Assembly: GCA_963728535.1 (NCBI GenBank)
Contig: CAVSKK010000001.1
Location: 806,001 to 870,000 of the forward strand
Direction: 5' to 3'
Source of the DNA: VAXT01 sp963728535
Lineage (GTDB): Bacteria; Actinomycetota; Thermoleophilia; Gaiellales; Gaiellaceae
DNA length: 64,000 nucleotides
Numbering within the stretch: the first letter of the stretch is position 1; each line of letters begins with the position of its first letter. Below, in pieces: positions 36,937 to 45,877 of the stretch. The translations under genes and the position numbers were made by a program. The notes under the pieces were generated by a model, which ran no database searches, was not told the DNA's origin, and saw only the letters and a list, made by a program, of their open reading frames with translations.

Positions 36937-38763
36937 ATGAGCGTCCGCGAGCGGCTGATAGAGCTGGCACACGTGATCGACCGGAAGGTGAGCTGGCACC
37001 GGCTCCCCTTGCCGCTGAGCCTCCCGCTGCTCGCGCTCATGCGGGACCGCCTGCGTGAAGCGAACCTCTACGACACCGGCCAGCCGTCCGGGCTGACCCC
37101 GCCCGAGACGAACGGAAGCTCCGAGCCCAGCTACCTCACCTCCCGCACGTGGGACGGGACGTTCAACGATCTCGACGACCCCGTGATGGGCGCCACCGGC
37201 TCGCGTTTCGGCCGCAACGTCCCGCTCGAGCACACGTTCACCGAGCCGGAGCCGCGCTTCTCGACGCCGAGCGTGCGCAAGGTCAGCCGTGACCTGATGA
37301 CGCGCGACGAGCTGATCCCGGCGACGACGCTGAACATCCTCGCTGCCGCGTGGATCCAGTTCGAGGTCCACGACTGGTTCAGCCACGGCCCGAACGACCT
37401 GAAGGAGCCGTACGACGTCAGCCTCGGCGACGGAGACGACTGGCCGGAGAACCCGATGGTTATCCGGCGCACGCCCCGGGACGCGACGTGCGATCCGGGC
37501 GGGGCCCAGACCTGGTGCACGGGCGATACGCATTGGTGGGACAGCTCGCAGATCTACGGGCGCGACGCAGAGTTCGCTGCCAAGGCCCGGACCGGCGAGG
37601 GCGGCCACCTCCGGATCGAGGCGGACGGCACGCTGCCGGAGGATCTCGAGGAGGACCTCGACTACGCGGACGTGCCGGGGACGATGTGGCACGGGCTGTA
37701 CGCGCTGCACGTGCTCTTCACGATGGAGCACAACGCGATCGCGGATCGGATTCGCGCCGAGTATCCGACCTGGTCCGACCAGCAGCTCTACGACAAGGCC
37801 CGGCTCGCAAACAGCGCGCTGATCGCCAAGATCCACACCCTCGACTGGACGCCGGCGATCGTGAACAGCCCGACTCTCAGGCTCGCGATGAAGGGCAACT
37901 GGTGGGGCCTCGCTGGCGAGCGGCTGAACAAGCGCTTCGGACGCATCAGCAAGAACGAGATCATCAGCGGCATTCCCGGCTCACCGGTCGACCATCACGG
38001 CACGCCCTACTCCCTGACCGAAGAGTTCGTTGCCGTCTACCGGATGCACCCGCTGATCCCGGACGAGTTCGAGTTCCGCTCGTTGGACGACAAGGTCCTC
38101 GCCGAGCTCACGTTCCCGGAACTGAACGCGCTCCATGCCCGCGAGCGCGTCGGCGAGCTGACGATGCTGAACACGCTCTACTCGATGGGCACGTCGCATC
38201 CGGGCGCGATCACCCTGCACAACTACCCGCGCTTCCTCCAGCACTTCGACCGGCCGGACGGGTTCAAGATGGATCTCGCCGCGATCGACATCCTGCGCTC
38301 GCGCGAGCGAGGCGTCCCGCGCTACGCGAAGTTCCGTGAGCTCTTCCACATGAAGCCGCTGACCTCGTTCGAGCAGATCACGCCGAACAAGCAATGGCAG
38401 GAGGAGATCAGGGAGGTCTACGACGGCGATCTCGACGCGGTCGACCTCCAGGTGGGTCTCCTGGCGGAGCAGGCGCCGAAGGGCTTCGGCTTCAGCGACA
38501 CGGCGTTTCGCGTCTTCATCCTGATGGCGTCACGCCGCCTCAAGAGCGATCGTTTCTTCACGACCGACTACCGGCCCGAGGTGTACACGCAGGTAGGGCT
38601 CGACTGGGTCGCGGACAACGACATGCGGTCGGTCCTGCTCAGGCACTACCCGCAGCTCGAGCCGGCGCTAAAAGGCGTCAAGAACCCCTTCGCCCCGTGG
38701 GCCAGGACCGGCTCGGGGCAACATTCAAAGGCGAGAACCCACGCCGTCGCGGCGGCCGACTAG
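36937..38763 (+). CDS. Haem peroxidase/alpha-dioxygenase-like protein
   Basis: 608 residues of the peroxidase-cyclooxygenase superfamily. The distal histidine motif QFEVHDWFSHG is at about 145 and the proximal histidine in VAVYRMHPLIPDEF at about 370, with SSQIYGRDAEFAAK and LFTMEHNAIADRI as supporting blocks. Relatives include plant fatty-acid alpha-dioxygenases and animal cyclooxygenases. No signal peptide; the first 40 residues may lie along a membrane. ATG start with GAAAGGAA eight bases upstream. Divergent from the patatin gene, which could supply free fatty acid. Confidence 0.88.
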   Translation: MSVRERLIELAHVIDRKVSWHRLPLPLSLPLLALMRDRLREANLYDTGQPSGLTPPETNGSSEPSYLTSRTWDGTFNDLDDPVMGATGSRFGRNVPLEHTFTEPEPRFSTPSVRKVSRDLMTRDELIPATTLNILAAAWIQFEVHDWFSHGPNDLKEPYDVSLGDGDDWPENPMVIRRTPRDATCDPGGAQTWCTGDTHWWDSSQIYGRDAEFAAKARTGEGGHLRIEADGTLPEDLEEDLDYADVPGTMWHGLYALHVLFTMEHNAIADRIRAEYPTWSDQQLYDKARLANSALIAKIHTLDWTPAIVNSPTLRLAMKGNWWGLAGERLNKRFGRISKNEIISGIPGSPVDHHGTPYSLTEEFVAVYRMHPLIPDEFEFRSLDDKVLAELTFPELNALHARERVGELTMLNTLYSMGTSHPGAITLHNYPRFLQHFDRPDGFKMDLAAIDILRSRERGVPRYAKFRELFHMKPLTSFEQITPNKQWQEEIREVYDGDLDAVDLQVGLLAEQAPKGFGFSDTAFRVFILMASRRLKSDRFFTTDYRPEVYTQVGLDWVADNDMRSVLLRHYPQLEPALKGVKNPFAPWARTGSGQHSKARTHAVAAAD

Positions 38764-38804
38764 GCTTCGTCGGACGCACCCGCCGCTGACCCCAAGGTAA
38801 CTCC

Positions 38805-39530
38805 GTGCGCGTCGGTCTCATCTCTGACATCCACGGCAACCGCCTCGCACTCGACGCAGTCGTCGCCGAGCTCGAGAAAGAGGATCTGGACCAGATCGTC
38901 TGCCTCGGCGATGTCGCCGTCGGCCCACAGCCCGCCGAGGCCCTGGCCGGAGTCCGCGAGCTCGGCTGCCTGACCGTGATGGGCAACTGGGACGCCTGTT
39001 TCCTCGAGGGCATGCCCGAGGCGAAGGACGAGGTCGGGCAGAAGCTCGTGGACACAGGCGAATGGTGGGCCCAGTTCCTCTCCGACGAGGACCGTGAGTT
39101 CATGCGGAGCTTCGCGCCGACGCTCGAGATCGACCTCGACGGCCTCCAAGCGCTCCTCTTCCACGGGTCGCCCGTTTCCTACGACGACTGGATCTTTGCG
39201 ACCACTCCCGACGACGAGCTTCGAGCGATGCTCGACGGGCACTCGGCGCCGGCGCTGATCGGCGGCCATACGCACTTGCAACTCGTCCGCCGGTTCGAGA
39301 AGTCGATCTTCGTCAACCCCGGGAGCGTCGGACTGCCCTTCGTCGAGTGGTGGCCCCGCCCGGTACGGATCGCACCCTGGGCCGAGTACGGGATCATCTC
39401 GTCGCACGAGGGACGGCTCGAAGTCGAGCTCCGCCGAACGACCTTCGACGTCGAGGCATTCCTGAGCCTGAGCCGCAGCAGCGGGATGCCCCACGCCGAC
39501 TGGTGGGCAGATTGTTGGGAAAGACCCTAA
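38805..39530 (+). CDS. Metallophosphoesterase (YfcE/MJ0936-like)
   Basis: 241 residues of the calcineurin-like fold with its metal ligands in order: LISDIHGNRLAL, VCLGDVAVGPQP, VMGNWDACF, LLFHGSP, and LIGGHTHLQL, then NPGSVGLP. Family members cleave phosphodiesters, some of them cyclic nucleotides. GTG start, 41 bases after the peroxidase stop on the same strand, so the two may share a transcript. A phosphodiesterase here would fit the cyclic-nucleotide theme of the region, but substrate cannot be read from sequence. Confidence 0.88.
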   Translation: MRVGLISDIHGNRLALDAVVAELEKEDLDQIVCLGDVAVGPQPAEALAGVRELGCLTVMGNWDACFLEGMPEAKDEVGQKLVDTGEWWAQFLSDEDREFMRSFAPTLEIDLDGLQALLFHGSPVSYDDWIFATTPDDELRAMLDGHSAPALIGGHTHLQLVRRFEKSIFVNPGSVGLPFVEWWPRPVRIAPWAEYGIISSHEGRLEVELRRTTFDVEAFLSLSRSSGMPHADWWADCWERP

Positions 39531-39542
39531 GGGCCGCGGGAC

Positions 39543-40988
39543 CTACTTCGTCTTCAGGTATTCGATGATCGCCAGGCGCTGCGCGGACGGTAGCTCGGTG
39601 CCGTACAGGTGGCCCTCGTTGCCATTTCCGCGGACGCTCGTGTCGAAGCGGAATCCTTCTCGCTGCGCCGCGGTGCCAGAAGAGATGAAACCGACGTCCT
39701 TCCAGTCGTAGACGTCGTAGCCCGTGTAGAAGACGGCCGGACGCTCCTTCGGGAAGAGCAGCGTGCGGAGGGTCGGGACACTGCCGTTGTGCAGATACGG
39801 GGCGCGCAGCCAGATTCCGTCGAGCGGTGAGTTCGCATAGCCGTGCGTCTTGCGGAACGTGTGGAAGGCCCACGACCTCCCTTTGCCGATCGTGTTCAGC
39901 GACGCGACGAGCTGCGGCGTGAAGTTGTCGAGCCGCGCCCGGTCGGTGCCGATTTGCTCGATCGGGGTCACCATCCCGACCTTCGAGGCGCCGACGTCGT
40001 GGCACGACGCGCACTGCTGGTCGTAGATCCGCTCGCCCTGGGCGGCGAGCGTCTGGTCGACGCGGTCAGCCGGGAACTTCGGCGGCGGCAGGTCGAGGAG
40101 CCAGTCCGCCACGCGGTTCATCTGGTCCAGGTCCAATGAGTCGTCGCTGGCCCCGACGGCGCGCGCGGCCGAGATGTTGCGCTCCTGAAGGCTCGTGTTG
40201 TTGCCGTCCCAATGCAGGTGCATGCCGATCCGCTCGCGCTGGTCCCAGATCGAGGGGAAGTCGACCGTGCCGATCGTGTGGTCGGCTTCCATGTCGAACC
40301 CGGCGCGCTGCTTCAGGGGATTGAACGTATCCACCCGTCCCGGCCCATACGGCGGCCTGCTGTCGAGCCACGCGAAGTCCCGGTCGAGCTTGTCGAGCGC
40401 CTTCTGCATCTCCGGCATGACGGCGTAGCGGTAGAAGACCCGCTCCGGCCAGGAGAGCCTCCCGGGGAAACGACGCTCGATCGCGGGGAGCATCGTGTCG
40501 GCGTTGAAACGCTTGTCGCGCCCGACCTTCCGCAGGAACTCGATGTAGTCCCAGATCCTCATCCGGTTGGCCGGCATGCCGAGGACGACGTGCTGGGGCG
40601 CTCCCGGCTTGTCGCGGTACGTGCCCACGTGGCAGACCGCGCAGTTGAGCCCGACGAGCCCGATCGGCTTGTCGCGGTACGTCGTGCCGATCGGCGTCAC
40701 GTGGTCCTTTTCGTAGATGAAGCCGAGCTTCTCCCAGCCCTTGCCCGGCGTTGACGGCAGGAGGTCTGGAAAGACGTCGGGAAGGACGACCCACGTCTCG
40801 TAGGGAACGCCCTGGCGCTCCTCGGTGCCGACAGATCCGTACTTGTACTGCTCGACGAGGTTGGAGTAGACGACGGGGTCGTCCTTCGTCAGGAATGCAT
40901 AAGCCGAGACCCCGCCGGCGGCAAGCAGCGCGACCAGGATGGCGATTGTGAAGACGAGCACCTTCCGCCTTCGGGTCCGCCGCGCCAT
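39543..40988 (-). CDS. Membrane-anchored di-haem cytochrome c (peroxidase/RoxA-like)
   Basis: 481 residues. An N-terminal helix (VLVFTIAILVALLAAGGVSAYAFL) anchors or exports the protein. Two CxxCH haem sites are CAVCH (about 116-120) and CASCH (about 326-330). The second domain has WLRAPYLHNGSVPTLRTLL, usual in cytochrome c peroxidase and MauG-type domains. The widely spaced sites and length also resemble rubber-oxygenase-like RoxA/RoxB proteins, but I cannot confirm that. Convergent with the phosphoesterase gene, 12 bases apart. Confidence 0.82.
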   Translation of the reverse strand: MARRTRRRKVLVFTIAILVALLAAGGVSAYAFLTKDDPVVYSNLVEQYKYGSVGTEERQGVPYETWVVLPDVFPDLLPSTPGKGWEKLGFIYEKDHVTPIGTTYRDKPIGLVGLNCAVCHVGTYRDKPGAPQHVVLGMPANRMRIWDYIEFLRKVGRDKRFNADTMLPAIERRFPGRLSWPERVFYRYAVMPEMQKALDKLDRDFAWLDSRPPYGPGRVDTFNPLKQRAGFDMEADHTIGTVDFPSIWDQRERIGMHLHWDGNNTSLQERNISAARAVGASDDSLDLDQMNRVADWLLDLPPPKFPADRVDQTLAAQGERIYDQQCASCHDVGASKVGMVTPIEQIGTDRARLDNFTPQLVASLNTIGKGRSWAFHTFRKTHGYANSPLDGIWLRAPYLHNGSVPTLRTLLFPKERPAVFYTGYDVYDWKDVGFISSGTAAQREGFRFDTSVRGNGNEGHLYGTELPSAQRLAIIEYLKTK

Positions 40989-41006
40989 CGGCTCAGTGTA
41001 ATCAGG

Positions 41007-42032
41007 TCAGCGGTGCGCGCTCACAGCACTCCCGGCCTGGCCTGCCGAGATCTTTCCGGCCCTGTAGAGCCACGCAACTGTGTCGACCAGCGTCGCCCGG
41101 TATGACCGAGCAGCGAAGCCGAGATCCGCCTGGGCTCGCGAGTCGCTTCCATGAGGGTCCCAGGCGACGCTGTCGACGCCCTCCGCGTCGACAGGCAGGC
41201 GGAACGGCAGGAAGCGTTGGAGGAATCCAGCCGCGTGGACGGCCGGCCAGAGACTCCAGGCGGGCAGGCTGAGGTGCGGGATGCGCCTTCCGGTCTCCTC
41301 CTCCAGCGTCCGAATGATCGACGCGAAGGGCAGGTGCGTCCCGCTCAGCACGTACCGGCGAGGGCCCCGACCCGGCTCCAGCATGAGCGCGTGCGCCGAG
41401 GCGAGGTCGCGGACGTCGACCACGCTCAGGCCACCCCGCGGCACCACGGGCAGCTGCCGCTTCAGGATGCCGGCAACGAGACGGGCGCTTTCGCCGAAGT
41501 GAGGGTCCTCCGGGCCGAACACCCCGCCCGGGTAAGAGGTGACGACAGGGACACCACGCTCCTGATAGTCGCGCGCGATCTGCTCCGCATTGGCTTTTGA
41601 GCCGTAATAGGGGCCGGGCGGTTCCTTGACCGGCGACTGCTCGTCCAGGATCGCGCCGTCCGGTGGGTAGAAGACGCCGAGACTCGACACGTACACCACC
41701 GGATCGAGCTCCAGCCTGGCGGCGGCACCCAAGACGATCTTCGTCCCTTCGACATTGACCCGACTCATCAAGCTGCCGGCGCGGGCGTCGAGGGTGTACA
41801 CCGAAGCGGCGTGCACGGCGGCGTCGCAGCCGATCATTCCCTTCTCGACCGTCGCGGCGTCGGTCACGTCGCCGACCGTGTAGTCGACCTCGCCGAGCCC
41901 AAGCAGCTCCAGCGCCGCCTGGATGCGCTCCGGCTTCCGCACGAGCAGGCGCACCTCGTGACCTCTGCGTACGAGCTCCGAGACCGTGTGCGACCCGACG
42001 AAGCCCGTTCCGCCTGTGACGAAAACGCGGAT
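41007..42032 (-). CDS. NAD-dependent epimerase/dehydratase family protein, start codon unclear
   Basis: Extended SDR of about 340 residues: RVFVTGGTGFVGSHTVSELV forms the Rossmann loop, DAAVHAASVYTLDARA and VNVEGTKIVLGAA follow, and the active site is YYGSKANAEQIARDY. No ATG, GTG or TTG precedes the Rossmann loop in frame before the end of the upstream gene; the first standard start (GTG 41954) would cut the cofactor site off. An ATC at 42032 just before the first strand is the best candidate, or the sequence has an indel. It lies ten bases after the upstream membrane protein's stop. Confidence 0.8.
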   Translation of the reverse strand: MRVFVTGGTGFVGSHTVSELVRRGHEVRLLVRKPERIQAALELLGLGEVDYTVGDVTDAATVEKGMIGCDAAVHAASVYTLDARAGSLMSRVNVEGTKIVLGAAARLELDPVVYVSSLGVFYPPDGAILDEQSPVKEPPGPYYGSKANAEQIARDYQERGVPVVTSYPGGVFGPEDPHFGESARLVAGILKRQLPVVPRGGLSVVDVRDLASAHALMLEPGRGPRRYVLSGTHLPFASIIRTLEEETGRRIPHLSLPAWSLWPAVHAAGFLQRFLPFRLPVDAEGVDSVAWDPHGSDSRAQADLGFAARSYRATLVDTVAWLYRAGKISAGQAGSAVSAHR

Positions 42033-42042
42033 TGTCGGGCCC

Positions 42043-42465
42043 TTAGGCGGAGGGCGAGGGCTCGACCGGCACCGGCTTGCTCTTCGCGACGATCACCCAG
42101 TAGATGCCCGCCGAGATCCGACCGCCGACCGTCAGCCAGGCAACGGCCTGAAAACGCTCGGGATCGATCGCCGCCACGACGTGGCCGGCCGTGATGATGA
42201 GGATGAGCAGCCCCGCGTTCCGCAGCCAGACCGTCTCGACCAGCGGGCGGAGGCTCGTCCGCTTAACGATGAAATACGGGAAGAAGAAGGCCGGAATGGC
42301 GAAATAGAGATTCGGCGGGACGCCGATCCAGAGCACGACGCTCGCCCACCCCCACCAGTGAAGCGCGAGGAAGAGCGCGGAGAGGCCGCCGAACGCGAAG
42401 TCGACATAGACGAACGGAGCAAAAGCCTTCGGGTTCGTCGTGATGTTGTCGGGAAAGAGGCGCAC
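42043..42465 (-). CDS. Membrane protein of unknown function
   Basis: 140 residues with four hydrophobic stretches (VYVDFAFGGLSALFLALHW, VVLWIGVPPNLYFAIPAFFF, LLILIITAGHVVAAI, RISAGIYWVIVA) and a Pro-rich tail. GTG start. Its stop is ten bases before the likely start of the epimerase, so both belong to one transcript. A divergent membrane-protein gene begins 49 bases away. Confidence 0.65.
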   Translation of the reverse strand: MRLFPDNITTNPKAFAPFVYVDFAFGGLSALFLALHWWGWASVVLWIGVPPNLYFAIPAFFFPYFIVKRTSLRPLVETVWLRNAGLLILIITAGHVVAAIDPERFQAVAWLTVGGRISAGIYWVIVAKSKPVPVEPSPSA

Positions 42466-42507
42466 GTGACCGGCGAGTATGTCGCAATTCGGAAGGCCAT
42501 CATGGGC

Positions 42508-42526
42508 TTGATTAATGCTTGATCAA
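42508..42526. promoter_or_regulatory. Possible operator: paired TTGAT(T/C)AA motifs
   Basis: TTGATTAA, TGC, TTGATCAA: two near-identical AT-rich octamers in a GC-rich intergenic gap between divergent membrane-protein genes. The second is a perfect palindrome and overlaps the start codon of the plus-strand gene. A small dimeric repressor could bind here; no regulator gene is adjacent. Confidence 0.3.
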
Positions 42527-43057
42527 TGGAACGACGTCGACGTGGGTCGGGGACCCGTAACACGGATCGCGCTCCTGGCGACGCTCGCGTTGACAGCGGC
42601 CGCGGTGGCCGTGTTTCTGGGCGTGACCGAGGACGAGATCGACCCCGATCTCACAGCGGGGTTCCTCCTCATCCTCGCGTTGCTCTTCTGCGTGCGAGTC
42701 GTCGGGCAACTCTTCGTTCGCGCCAAGGCGCCTCGCTGGCTCCCGCCGATGGAGCAGTGGAACCTCCTCCCGTACCAGCTGCTCCTCCCGATCCAGCTTG
42801 TCTTCATCGCCGTGATGGCGGCCGTGATCATCGACTTCGCTGCAGGACCGTGGTTCTTCGCAGAGCCCAATCGCCGATTCGGCCTCGTGCTCATCGGGTT
42901 CAGCGCCGTCTATGCGGGAGCGATGCTCGTGCGCTATGCGGTACGCATGGCACGCCACCCGGCCGCGCGTTGGTTCGGTGGCACGATTCCGATCGTCTTC
43001 CACTTCGTCCTGGCGGCGTTCCTTTTCATCTGGGGGACCTACGATGCCTCCTACTGA
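42515..43057 (+). CDS. Membrane protein of unknown function
   Basis: 180 residues with five hydrophobic helices (IALLATLALTAAAVAVFLG, FLLILALLFCVRVVGQL, LPIQLVFIAVMAAVII, FGLVLIGFSAVYAGAML, IVFHFVLAAFLFIWG). ATG start; no good ribosome site, and the TTGAT octamers overlap the start. The final seven bases overlap the convergent GtrA gene. No family recognised. Confidence 0.65.
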   Translation: MLDQWNDVDVGRGPVTRIALLATLALTAAAVAVFLGVTEDEIDPDLTAGFLLILALLFCVRVVGQLFVRAKAPRWLPPMEQWNLLPYQLLLPIQLVFIAVMAAVIIDFAAGPWFFAEPNRRFGLVLIGFSAVYAGAMLVRYAVRMARHPAARWFGGTIPIVFHFVLAAFLFIWGTYDASY

Positions 43058-43422
43058 ACGCGAAACGTCCAGCGCTTGAAGAGCACGAAGGCGACCGGCA
43101 TCACGACGAGGAGCGCAAGGCCGTTGCCGATCGTCGCGTCGATCCCGGTGAGTTCAACGAGCGCGGCGAGCACGAGCGCGTTCAGCGCGACCACGACTAG
43201 CCCGACTGCCATGTAGCGCAAGTATCCGGCCCAAAAGCCATCGTGACCGAGACGGAATGTGAAGTACCGGTTTCCGATGTACATGAGCGCGTTCGAGACG
43301 AGATACGACAGCACGGCGGCAACGACGTACTGGGTGCCGGCGCGGTGCAGAACCTCGAAGACGCCGAGGTTGACCAAATAACCCGCCGCGCCGACGACCA
43401 GGAAACGCAGCGGTTGTGCCAT
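43051..43422 (-). CDS. GtrA family membrane protein
   Basis: 123 residues, four transmembrane helices, with the family hallmarks RFLVVGAAGYLVNLGVFEVLH and SNALMYIGNRYFTF. GtrA proteins are thought to move lipid-linked sugars across the membrane. It starts two bases after the alpha/beta-hydrolase stop and is the last gene of the long minus-strand operon that begins at 53772. Confidence 0.88.
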   Translation of the reverse strand: MAQPLRFLVVGAAGYLVNLGVFEVLHRAGTQYVVAAVLSYLVSNALMYIGNRYFTFRLGHDGFWAGYLRYMAVGLVVVALNALVLAALVELTGIDATIGNGLALLVVMPVAFVLFKRWTFRVQ

Positions 43423-43424
43423 GG

Positions 43425-44477
43425 TCAGCCCGCCGCCGCCCGCAGTCCCCGCACGACGAAGCGGTCGAAGCTACGGAGGCTCCTCAGTTGCGCGACCGAG
43501 AACTGCGGCCTCGTGTGGTCGAGCGTCGCGGTCACCGTGAGGTGCGCGTTTGGCAGCGCGGCTGCCAGGGCCTTGGCCTCCCCGAGCGGGAAGTAGACAT
43601 CGCTCGGCGGAACGACGATTTCGACAGGCGCAGTCACATTCCCACAGGCCTGGAGGGGCGAAAGCCGTTCGAGTAGCTCCTTCGCCTGCGGGTGCAGCGC
43701 TTCGCACGACTCGGCGAACCGATCTGGATGCTCGTTCCGGAGAACGGCGACGATTGCCCGGCCCTCCGCGGTCTCGAGGTCCGAGGGCATGAGTGCAATC
43801 GGGTCCTGGTCGTCGTCCTCGCTTGCCAAGGAGTCGAGAAGGCGCCGGCGGTCCGGATCGTCGGTGACCGTCGCGGCGAGCGACCGCGCGACGACGCGCC
43901 TGTGGAGGGCGGTCACGGGGTAGGCAATGAAACCTCCCTTCTCTTCATACGAGCTCGTCGTCGCCAGGCAGACCATTCGCGTCAGATCAGCGAACGGAGC
44001 GACGGCGGCGACGACCGAGATGCGCTCCCGCAACCCGTCATGCGCGGCGGTCAGGAGCGCGAGGGCCGCACCGGTCGATGCCCCGATGAGCGCGACGCGT
44101 CCTCTCAGAACGTCCGAGTGTTCTGTCGCGGCTGTCGCTACCGCGCATGCCGCGTCGAGCGTTTGCGTCGTGATCGTGCCCTCGCCAAGACCCGGAACGT
44201 CCGGGACGAACACGATGTAGCCGGCACGCGCAAGTCCGCGGGAGAGGCGAGTGACCATCGGTTCGCGGCGACGCTCCGGGTGTGCACCGTTGATGAACAC
44301 CCAGGCCGGCCACGGGCCTTCTCCGCCGGGCCGAACGATCTCCACCGGCACTCCGGCGAGCTCGACCGCCTCGACGCGAGGCTCCTTCGTGCTCGCACGA
44401 ACGAGCCGGCCGAGCCGGCGCAGGTCGAGGACGGTTGCGATCAGGATCAGCGCGCGAAGGCGGCTAGGCAAGCGCAT
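43425..44477 (-). CDS. Alpha/beta hydrolase
   Basis: 350 residues. The nucleophile elbow is GASTG (in VALIGASTGAALALL), the oxyanion region is WVFINGAHPER, and a late aspartate and histidine fit PSDVYFP and TLDHTRPQF. The N-terminus (LRALILIATVLDLRRL) is hydrophobic and may sit in the membrane. The ATG start overlaps the end of the upstream FAD oxidoreductase gene by 14 bases. Esterase or peptidase activity is possible; substrate unknown. Confidence 0.8.
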   Translation of the reverse strand: MRLPSRLRALILIATVLDLRRLGRLVRASTKEPRVEAVELAGVPVEIVRPGGEGPWPAWVFINGAHPERRREPMVTRLSRGLARAGYIVFVPDVPGLGEGTITTQTLDAACAVATAATEHSDVLRGRVALIGASTGAALALLTAAHDGLRERISVVAAVAPFADLTRMVCLATTSSYEEKGGFIAYPVTALHRRVVARSLAATVTDDPDRRRLLDSLASEDDDQDPIALMPSDLETAEGRAIVAVLRNEHPDRFAESCEALHPQAKELLERLSPLQACGNVTAPVEIVVPPSDVYFPLGEAKALAAALPNAHLTVTATLDHTRPQFSVAQLRSLRSFDRFVVRGLRAAAG

Positions 44478-45852
44478 CGCGGTAGTGCTTGTACCACTCA
44501 CTCTGGAACACCTCGTCCGGGTCGTACGTCCGTTTCAACGCGAGAAACTCTCGAATCCTCGGATGGCCTGCCTCGAGCTGCTCGGGCGTTGCCCAGCGGT
44601 GGTAGGTGAGGAAGTAGCTTCCCCCGCGAGCGAGGGCGTAGTCGATCAACCGACGGAAAGCCGACGCAGCGTGCTCGAGACCCGCCGGCGTATGCACGGT
44701 GTGGATGTTGAAGATCACGCACGCCCAGCGGTCGCGCGCCCAGGTGAGGAACGCTTCGTCGTCGCGCTCGATCAGGCGGACCGTTCCGTAGATGACGTCG
44801 ACCCCGGAGGCTGCGAAGTCGGCTGCGACCTCGGCCATGAAGTCCGTGAGCCGGTCCCGGGGCACGTAGATCTCCGTGATCATCTCGGTCGCCCGGTCAG
44901 TTGCGCCGAGCCGGTCGTCGAGCCACCTGTGGTAGTCGTCCTCGTAATCCGCGAACTGGTGCATGTCGGACAGGTAGATCTGGCCGTCGGTCGCGAGGTA
45001 GTGGGTCGAGTAGAGCTCGAAGGCACGTCCTTTGTCGGCGTGAGTCAGATACAGCAGGTTCTGCCAGTCCTCTCGGGTGAGCGCGCGCTGGCCTTCGGGG
45101 AGCGGAGTCTCGCCGGGGACCGGCCGATAACACGAGAAGACACCGCGCCGCAGAAAGGCCGCATCGGCCGGGTCGATGGCGAACTGGAAGTCGCCGTAGA
45201 GGAAGCCCTGCTCGACCCGTTGCTCGAGGGCCTCGACGATCCCGTCGATGTCTCTGACCTCGACAACGCGCTCGAGCTTCCGCAGAGGCACGAGCCGAAG
45301 CTTCGCGGAGTAGACGACGCCGAAGAGGCCATAGCCACCGCACACGAGCCCGAACAGCTCGACGTTCTCGGTGCGGCTGCAGCGCCGCTCTTCGCCGTCA
45401 GCCCCGACGAGCGTCAGCTCCTCGACGTCTGAGACGACCGGCTGCATCGAGAGCCCGCGACCATGTGCATTCGCGGAGATGGCGCCGCCGATCGACAGAC
45501 GGTCGGCGCCGGTTTGCTTCTGCGCGATGCCCCAGGCAGAGGTCGCGTCACGTTGCGTTTCGTTGAGATACCCAAGCAGCGCCGGCCACTGGATTCCGGC
45601 CTCGACCTCGATGAACCCGCGTTCCTGATCGAAGTCGAGCACACGGTCGAGTTGACGCGTATCGATCAGCAGGCCGCCCTCACAGAACTGCTGGCCACCC
45701 ATGGCGTGCCGGCCGCCGGCGATCGCAACCGGGAGGCCGCGCTCCCGGGAGCTGCGAAGGGCCGTTTTGATTCCGTCCCGTGAATCGACGACAGCAATGT
45801 CACTCACCCGCACTTCGTTGAGCTGCGAGTGGATGTCGTTCACTACGGGCAT
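44464..45852 (-). CDS. FAD-binding oxidoreductase (PCMH/VAO type) in the peptide-export operon
   Basis: 462 residues. N-terminal FAD domain: LPVAIAGGRHAMGGQQFCEGG, IEVEAGIQWPALLGYL, LSIGGAISANAHGRGL and LVCGGYGLFGVVYSAKLRL. The C-terminal part ends KRTYDPDEVFQSEWYKHY, as in aldonolactone and berberine-bridge-like oxidases. The covalent flavin histidine may be in GGRHAMGG. It follows the cyclase gene by 25 bases and overlaps the hydrolase, so it is co-expressed with the exporter. It could oxidise the exported peptide or an unrelated sugar; neither is shown. Confidence 0.83.
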   Translation of the reverse strand: MPVVNDIHSQLNEVRVSDIAVVDSRDGIKTALRSSRERGLPVAIAGGRHAMGGQQFCEGGLLIDTRQLDRVLDFDQERGFIEVEAGIQWPALLGYLNETQRDATSAWGIAQKQTGADRLSIGGAISANAHGRGLSMQPVVSDVEELTLVGADGEERRCSRTENVELFGLVCGGYGLFGVVYSAKLRLVPLRKLERVVEVRDIDGIVEALEQRVEQGFLYGDFQFAIDPADAAFLRRGVFSCYRPVPGETPLPEGQRALTREDWQNLLYLTHADKGRAFELYSTHYLATDGQIYLSDMHQFADYEDDYHRWLDDRLGATDRATEMITEIYVPRDRLTDFMAEVAADFAASGVDVIYGTVRLIERDDEAFLTWARDRWACVIFNIHTVHTPAGLEHAASAFRRLIDYALARGGSYFLTYHRWATPEQLEAGHPRIREFLALKRTYDPDEVFQSEWYKHYRDALA

Positions 45853-45877
45853 GCCAGGCCCCGACGACGCGAGGATG

